Origin: Candidatus Shapirobacteria bacterium
Lineage (GTDB): Bacteria > Patescibacteriota > Microgenomatia > UBA12405
Assembly (NCBI GenBank): GCA_018062705.1
Contig: JAGORQ010000006.1
Location: forward strand, 1 to 43,150
Direction: 5' to 3'
Length of the DNA: 43,150 nt
Part shown: positions 39,541-43,150 of the stretch, piece after piece
Numbering within the stretch: the first letter of the stretch is position 1
Layout: every line of letters starts with the position of its first letter
Notes under the pieces: generated by a model
What the model was told of the DNA's origin: nothing
Seen by the model: only the letters and a program-made list of their open reading frames with translations
Databases searched by the model: none
Position numbers and translations under genes: made by a program

Positions 39541-39996
39541 TTACTTAACCAATTGATAGTAGAGTGTAGAAATATCAGAGCGGATGGGGTCGAGAGTATA
39601 GGCTTTGGTGAGTGAGGCTTTGGCATCGTCGGTTTTGCCTAAAATAAATTGCACTCGAGATAACTCTACCCAATCATCGGCAGATTTACTTGGTTTGACG
39701 ACAAGATTATTAATATTTTTGCGGATTTCTTGAGGGTCATGAGCCAGGCGATAAACCAGAGTGTCGGCAGGATCGAGGCTGAGAGCCAACTTGTTGGCAG
39801 TAACCCAGTCGCCATGACTGGCGAAGTAATACCAAAGTTGGAGGTGGCCATAGTAACGTGTGCCAGTGTTGAGAGAGCTAGATTCGAGCTTGGCGGAAAT
39901 CAACTTGGGATCAAAAGGATAAAGAAGTGAAGCACTCAGGGCGATTAGGGTGATTAGGGAAATAAAGGTAAGAGGAAAAGTAGAATTAAATTTCAT
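39541..39996 (-). CDS. Membrane-anchored TPR-like protein
   Basis: 151 aa. Signal anchor at 8-28 (PLTFISLITLIALSASLLYPF). Helical repeat region afterwards: YYGHLQLWYYFASHGDWVTANKLALSLDP and ADDWVELSRVQFILGKTDDAKASLTKAYTLDP, the latter a clear TPR. Overlaps the ValRS stop by 11 nt, so translated after it. Probably a protein-protein interaction module at the outer face of the membrane. Confidence 0.75.
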   Translation of the reverse strand: MKFNSTFPLTFISLITLIALSASLLYPFDPKLISAKLESSSLNTGTRYYGHLQLWYYFASHGDWVTANKLALSLDPADTLVYRLAHDPQEIRKNINNLVVKPSKSADDWVELSRVQFILGKTDDAKASLTKAYTLDPIRSDISTLYYQLVK

Positions 39997-42253
39997 GGGG
40001 CCATAATGAGGTAATTAGCAATTTTTCGTCAAAACCCAATCCACCCCCAACCCCTCCTTTGACAAGGAGGGGGGAGGACAATAGTTCTTGGTAAACAGCT
40101 TCTGTTACAAATGGGGCGAAGGGATGAATTAGTTTTAGACTGGTAATGAGAACATGGAGTAAGACCGGGACAGCATCTTCACCTCTGTCTTTGATAGCTT
40201 CGATGTAGACATCGCAAAAATCATGCCAAAAAAAAGCGTAAAGGTCGTCGGTAGCCTGACCGAAACGATAGGAGGTGATGTTTTTGGTGGTGGATTTTAT
40301 TAATTCGTTCAATTTGTCTAAAATCCCCCTGTCTGCCTCGCAGACTTCCCCCTTTGACGAAAGGGGGAGAAAAATATTTTTATTATTTTTTTCAATAAAC
40401 ATTAGGACAAAGCGGGAGGCGTTCCAGATTTTGTTGACAAAATTGCGTTGAGCGCGAATTTTATCCTCAGATAGTGCAACATCGGAACCAGGGGCAACGC
40501 CAATAACTAGGGCAAGGCGAAGAGCATCGGCACCATGAGCCTCAGCAATGCCGACTGGATTAATAGTATTACCCTTAGATTTGGACATTTTTTGACCTTT
40601 ACCATCTAAGACTCGCGAGTGCATGTGAGCTACTTTAAATGGTATCTGGCCGGTGACATAAACCCCCATCATGATCATGCGAGCTACCCAGAAGAAGAGA
40701 ATATCCCACATGGTGTCCAAAACTGTGGTGGGGTAAAAATATTTGAAGTCCTCAGAGTGATTACCATCAGGTTCCCAACCAAGAGTGGAGTAGGGCCACT
40801 GTCCAGAGGAAAACCAAGTGTCAAAGGTATCGGTTTCTTGAAGAACAAGTTCGCTAGTTTTTTGTGCCTCTTCCCTAGTTAAATAGTATTTGGCGCCGAT
40901 AGGGGCAAGAAGAGTTTGGAGGCCAGAGGCGACTTCGGAATATTTAGCGATTAGATTCTTGGCATAGTCAGTAACATTTTTCTTATCTTTGTCGACGTAA
41001 GTTATTAAAATATCCGGATTTTCGGTGAGGTTGTACCAAACCGGAATGCGGTGACCCCAAACAATTTGGCGAGAAATAGGCCAATCTTTGATGCCTTTCA
41101 TCCAGGTGAGATAATCGCGTTTGAAACGGGCGGGGAAGATTTTAACAGCGTCTTTTTTGACCACTTCAATGGCTTTATCGGCTAATGGCTGTATTTTGAC
41201 AAACCATTGGGGAGCGGTGATTGGCTCGATGGGGTTACCACATTTGTAACAGTGGCCAACTTCGTGGGTGTAGTCAACGGTTTTTTCCAAAAGTCCGGCT
41301 GATTCCATGTCGGCGATGACGGCAGTACGGAGCTGATTGGGAAATAAACCGTGATAAATTTCTGGCACATTTTGATTAGCTTTACCGTCGTAATCGAAGA
41401 TACGAATGAATTCAAGATCGTGAGTTTTGGCCATGTCAAAATCCTCAGGTGAATGACTCGGCGTGACCTTGACAGCACCAGTGCCAAACTTGGGATCGAC
41501 TGACTCTTCGGCGATAATGGGAATTTCTCGCCCGACTAAAGGCAGAATAATTTTGGTACCAATTAATTTTTGATAACGAGGATCAGTTGGATTAACGGCA
41601 ACGGCAGTGTCGCCCAACATAGTTTCGGGGCGGGTGGTGGCCACAGTTACAGAGCCGTATTTGAAATACCAAAGATGACCGTTAACAGTTTTGTGTTCAA
41701 CCTCGAGATTGGAAAAAGCGGTGCCACAACGGGTGCAGTAATTAACAATTTTTTCGTCACGATAAACTAGTCCGTCATCGGACATTTTTTTGAAGACAGC
41801 AAAAACTCGGTGGTTGTGGGCCGGGTCGAGGGTAAAACGCTCGCGAGTCCAGTCGAGAGAAAAACCGAGACGCTTGAGTTGAGATTTGGCGATAGTCCGA
41901 TTTTCGTTTACATAGTCGGAAATTAGTTGGAAAAGAGTGTCGCGGTCGTAATCAAAACGAGATTTACCATCTTTTTTGAGCTTTTTTTCAAAAACAAATT
42001 GGGTTTCAATACCGGCATGATCGGTGCCAGGAAGCCAAAGGGTAGGATCGCCCAACATGCGGTGAAACCGGACTAAAATATCCTCGACAGTGAAGAGAGC
42101 GTGACCGGCATGGAGCGGTTCGTTGGCGTTGGGAGGAGGGAGGATGACAGTAAAAGGTGTCTTGGTGTGGTCGATGGTCGGAGTAAAAGCCCCTGATTTT
42201 TCCCAAAGGTCATAAATTAAAGTTTCTGATAAAGGCGAGTACGTTTTGTCCAT
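39986..42253 (-). CDS. valS: Valyl-tRNA synthetase with repeat-derived insertions
   Basis: 755 aa. HIGH motif LHAGHA, PGTDHAGIETQ, CP1 editing domain with VATTRPETMLGDTAVAV, KMSKSKGN, and a short C-terminal anticodon domain; the C-terminal coiled coil of longer ValRS is absent. Two segments in the C-terminal third, SSKGEVCEADRG (about 40320-40372) and SPLLVKGGVGGGLGF (about 40035-40075), are encoded by G/C-rich palindromic repeats (CCCCCTTTGACGAAAGGGGG-type) and are foreign to ValRS. TAAAAT is 5 nt before the ATG. Confidence 0.93.
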   Translation of the reverse strand: MDKTYSPLSETLIYDLWEKSGAFTPTIDHTKTPFTVILPPPNANEPLHAGHALFTVEDILVRFHRMLGDPTLWLPGTDHAGIETQFVFEKKLKKDGKSRFDYDRDTLFQLISDYVNENRTIAKSQLKRLGFSLDWTRERFTLDPAHNHRVFAVFKKMSDDGLVYRDEKIVNYCTRCGTAFSNLEVEHKTVNGHLWYFKYGSVTVATTRPETMLGDTAVAVNPTDPRYQKLIGTKIILPLVGREIPIIAEESVDPKFGTGAVKVTPSHSPEDFDMAKTHDLEFIRIFDYDGKANQNVPEIYHGLFPNQLRTAVIADMESAGLLEKTVDYTHEVGHCYKCGNPIEPITAPQWFVKIQPLADKAIEVVKKDAVKIFPARFKRDYLTWMKGIKDWPISRQIVWGHRIPVWYNLTENPDILITYVDKDKKNVTDYAKNLIAKYSEVASGLQTLLAPIGAKYYLTREEAQKTSELVLQETDTFDTWFSSGQWPYSTLGWEPDGNHSEDFKYFYPTTVLDTMWDILFFWVARMIMMGVYVTGQIPFKVAHMHSRVLDGKGQKMSKSKGNTINPVGIAEAHGADALRLALVIGVAPGSDVALSEDKIRAQRNFVNKIWNASRFVLMFIEKNNKNIFLPLSSKGEVCEADRGILDKLNELIKSTTKNITSYRFGQATDDLYAFFWHDFCDVYIEAIKDRGEDAVPVLLHVLITSLKLIHPFAPFVTEAVYQELLSSPLLVKGGVGGGLGFDEKLLITSLWPHEI
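40030..40078. repeat. Palindromic repeat inside valS, copy A
   Basis: CCCCTCCTTTGACAAGGAGGGG core with a GGGGGTGG flank; encodes SPLLVKGGVGGGLGF in frame. Confidence 0.7.
40322..40369. repeat. Palindromic repeat inside valS, copy B
   Basis: CCCCCTTTGACGAAAGGGGG core preceded by a CTGCCTCGCAG hairpin; encodes LPLSSKGEVCEADRG in frame. Confidence 0.7.
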
Positions 42254-42548
42254 TATTTATTTTATACTGTCCCGAGCCAAAAATTCTTACCATTGGCCCT
42301 ACGACGAAATGTTTAATAATAAGGGTTTGGGCAAGCCAAACCCCTACTTTACCCAATAGTTTATAGGGTGCCAATTTTAACCAATTTGGCGTTTGGCGGG
42401 GTCTAATAACAAATATGTTTTTTATTTTGGGCTCGAGCAAGTCGAGCCCCTACTTTACAAAAACACTTTGCGTTTTTCCTGAATCTACGGAGTGACTAGC
42501 TCCATCATGGATTTTCAATAGTATATCAAAATGATGTTAAAATATCCC
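42254..42548. other. Gene-free region with two inverted repeats
   Basis: Contains GGGTTTGGGCAAGCCAAACC (about 42324-42344) and GGGCTCGAGCAAGTCGAGCC (about 42427-42447), each a 7-8 bp stem followed by CCTACTTTAC, so the two are copies of one element. No ORF conserved; the 76-aa minus-strand ORF crossing here is made by the repeats. It ends with TAAAAT (42538-42543) 5 nt before the next ATG. Confidence 0.6.
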
Positions 42549-43150
42549 ATGAAAGTGGTCAAAACCCCTCTGTCCGCCGAAGGCGGACATCTCACCTCCC
42601 CTTCGAGGATCTTCGACTTGAAAAAGGGAGAAATAACTAAGGCCGCAGAGGTAATTAAACAGGGTGGATTGGTGATTTTTCCCTCAGACACGGTCTATAT
42701 TTTGGCGGTGGATCCAACCAACCAAAAAGCAGTCGATAAACTGTTGGCGTTTAAAAATAGATGGGCGGGGAAGGCAATATCGATTGCAGTACTGGATAAA
42801 AAAATGGCTGAGGACTACGTGGTACTAAATGAAAACGCACTAAATATTTATGCTAATTTACTCCCTGGACCATTTACGATTGTGTCGGAAGGAAAACACA
42901 AGGTGGCTAAGGGAATTGAGGCGGAGAACGGGACTCTGGGAATTAGAATTCCGGATAATAAATGGATTCATGATTTGGTGGAAATGTTGGGGGTGCCAGT
43001 AACTGCCACATCGGCGAATTTATCAGGAAGAACCCCAAACTACACAGTTAATTTTGTCAAAAAAATATCCCAAAAAAAGCAGGACATGATTGATTTGATT
43101 GTGGATGCGGGCAAACTACCTCGAAACAAACCGTCGACAGTGGTGGATGC
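42549..43150 (+). CDS. Threonylcarbamoyl-AMP synthase (TsaC/Sua5), 3' end outside window
   Basis: 200 codons to the edge. Core features: GGLVIFPSDTVYILAVDP (Ser-Asp in place of the usual Thr-Glu), KNRWAGKAISIAV, LLPGPFTIV, TLGIRIPDN and VPVTATSANLSGR. It makes TC-AMP for t6A37 of tRNAs that read ANN codons. Residues about 6-22 (TPLSAEGGHLTSPSRIFD) come from a palindromic repeat (GTCCGCCGAAGGCGGAC and flanks) placed between the start and the first strand. Confidence 0.88.
   Translation, partial: MKVVKTPLSAEGGHLTSPSRIFDLKKGEITKAAEVIKQGGLVIFPSDTVYILAVDPTNQKAVDKLLAFKNRWAGKAISIAVLDKKMAEDYVVLNENALNIYANLLPGPFTIVSEGKHKVAKGIEAENGTLGIRIPDNKWIHDLVEMLGVPVTATSANLSGRTPNYTVNFVKKISQKKQDMIDLIVDAGKLPRNKPSTVVD

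Noticed and set aside
42210-42440. 76-aa ORF on the minus strand
   Set aside because: Crosses the ValRS start and two inverted repeats; sequence follows the repeats and has no protein-like pattern.

Overview
The window looks like part of a small, AT-rich genome of a Candidate Phyla Radiation bacterium (Patescibacteria, perhaps the Microgenomates side). This is inferred from gene style, not from a marker tree. The supporting signs are short compact genes, tRNA genes without encoded CCA, a group I intron inside a tRNA gene, a CPR-style membrane-anchored VirD4/TraG-like ATPase next to a small hypothetical protein, a four-helix-bundle (S23) protein, a RAYT transposase with its palindromes, and almost no biosynthetic genes. 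TAA, TAG and TGA all end genes here, so there is no sign of a recoded stop. Many start codons lie only 4-9 nt after a good -10 hexamer, which suggests widespread leaderless mRNAs.

Layout. 1-4.7 kb, minus strand: VOC-fold proteins, a PIG-L deacetylase, a D-2-hydroxyacid dehydrogenase homologue lacking catalytic residues, an RBBP9-type hydrolase, and a Panacea-type toxin-antitoxin pair with a visible promoter and operator. 4.7-7.2 kb: a LexA-like repressor fused to a complete DNA cytosine-5 methyltransferase, tail-to-tail with a probable restriction endonuclease. 7.2-12.4 kb: hydrolase, hypotheticals, VOC, GNAT, cupin, CaCA exchanger and an XRE/membrane pair, with copies of a ~100-nt dispersed repeat. 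12.4-15.2 kb: an extracytoplasmic redox-repair operon (anchored thioredoxin, DipZ-like CcdA-TlpA, anchored MsrB). 15.3-18.1 kb: GIY-YIG protein, tRNA-Asn with a group I intron, HAD, two Nudix-type genes (one degenerate, one broken by an amber codon) and a histidine phosphatase. 18.1-21 kb: sigma-70 and DnaG primase. 21-29.7 kb: RAYT, two transporters, a CorA-like membrane protein, a polyprenyl synthase, the conjugation-type ATPase, and a four-helix-bundle gene between inverted repeats. 29.7-33.3 kb: Xer-like recombinase, an FtsB/L-like protein, three tRNAs, a small-RNA candidate, an FkbM methyltransferase and a LAGLIDADG-like protein. 33.3-38 kb: the tryptophan operon described below. 38-43.15 kb: nuclease, ribosomal protein L25, a TPR protein, ValRS and the start of a TsaC/Sua5 gene.

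The most striking system is at 33340-38016 on the minus strand. An extended -10 promoter drives a leader with a 23-codon open frame holding two adjacent Trp codons. The leader has mutually exclusive antiterminator and terminator stems. Five bases after the terminator comes a tRNA-Trp(CCA) gene with C instead of the near-universal U at position 33. Two bases after the tRNA 3' end an unrecognised 319-aa protein starts, overlapping an archaeal/eukaryotic-type TrpRS, then a bacterial-type TrpRS carrying an N-terminal YbaK-like deacylase domain, then an EamA-type transporter. This reads as Trp-sensing transcription attenuation of a tRNA-Trp / dual TrpRS / exporter operon. The second highlight is the LexA-methyltransferase fusion, which suggests a restriction-modification system wired to DNA damage.

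A recurring theme is repeats inside genes. Palindromic or simple repeats supply in-frame peptide segments in ValRS (twice), TsaC, the amino acid permease, the RAYT, the GIY-YIG protein and the histidine phosphatase.
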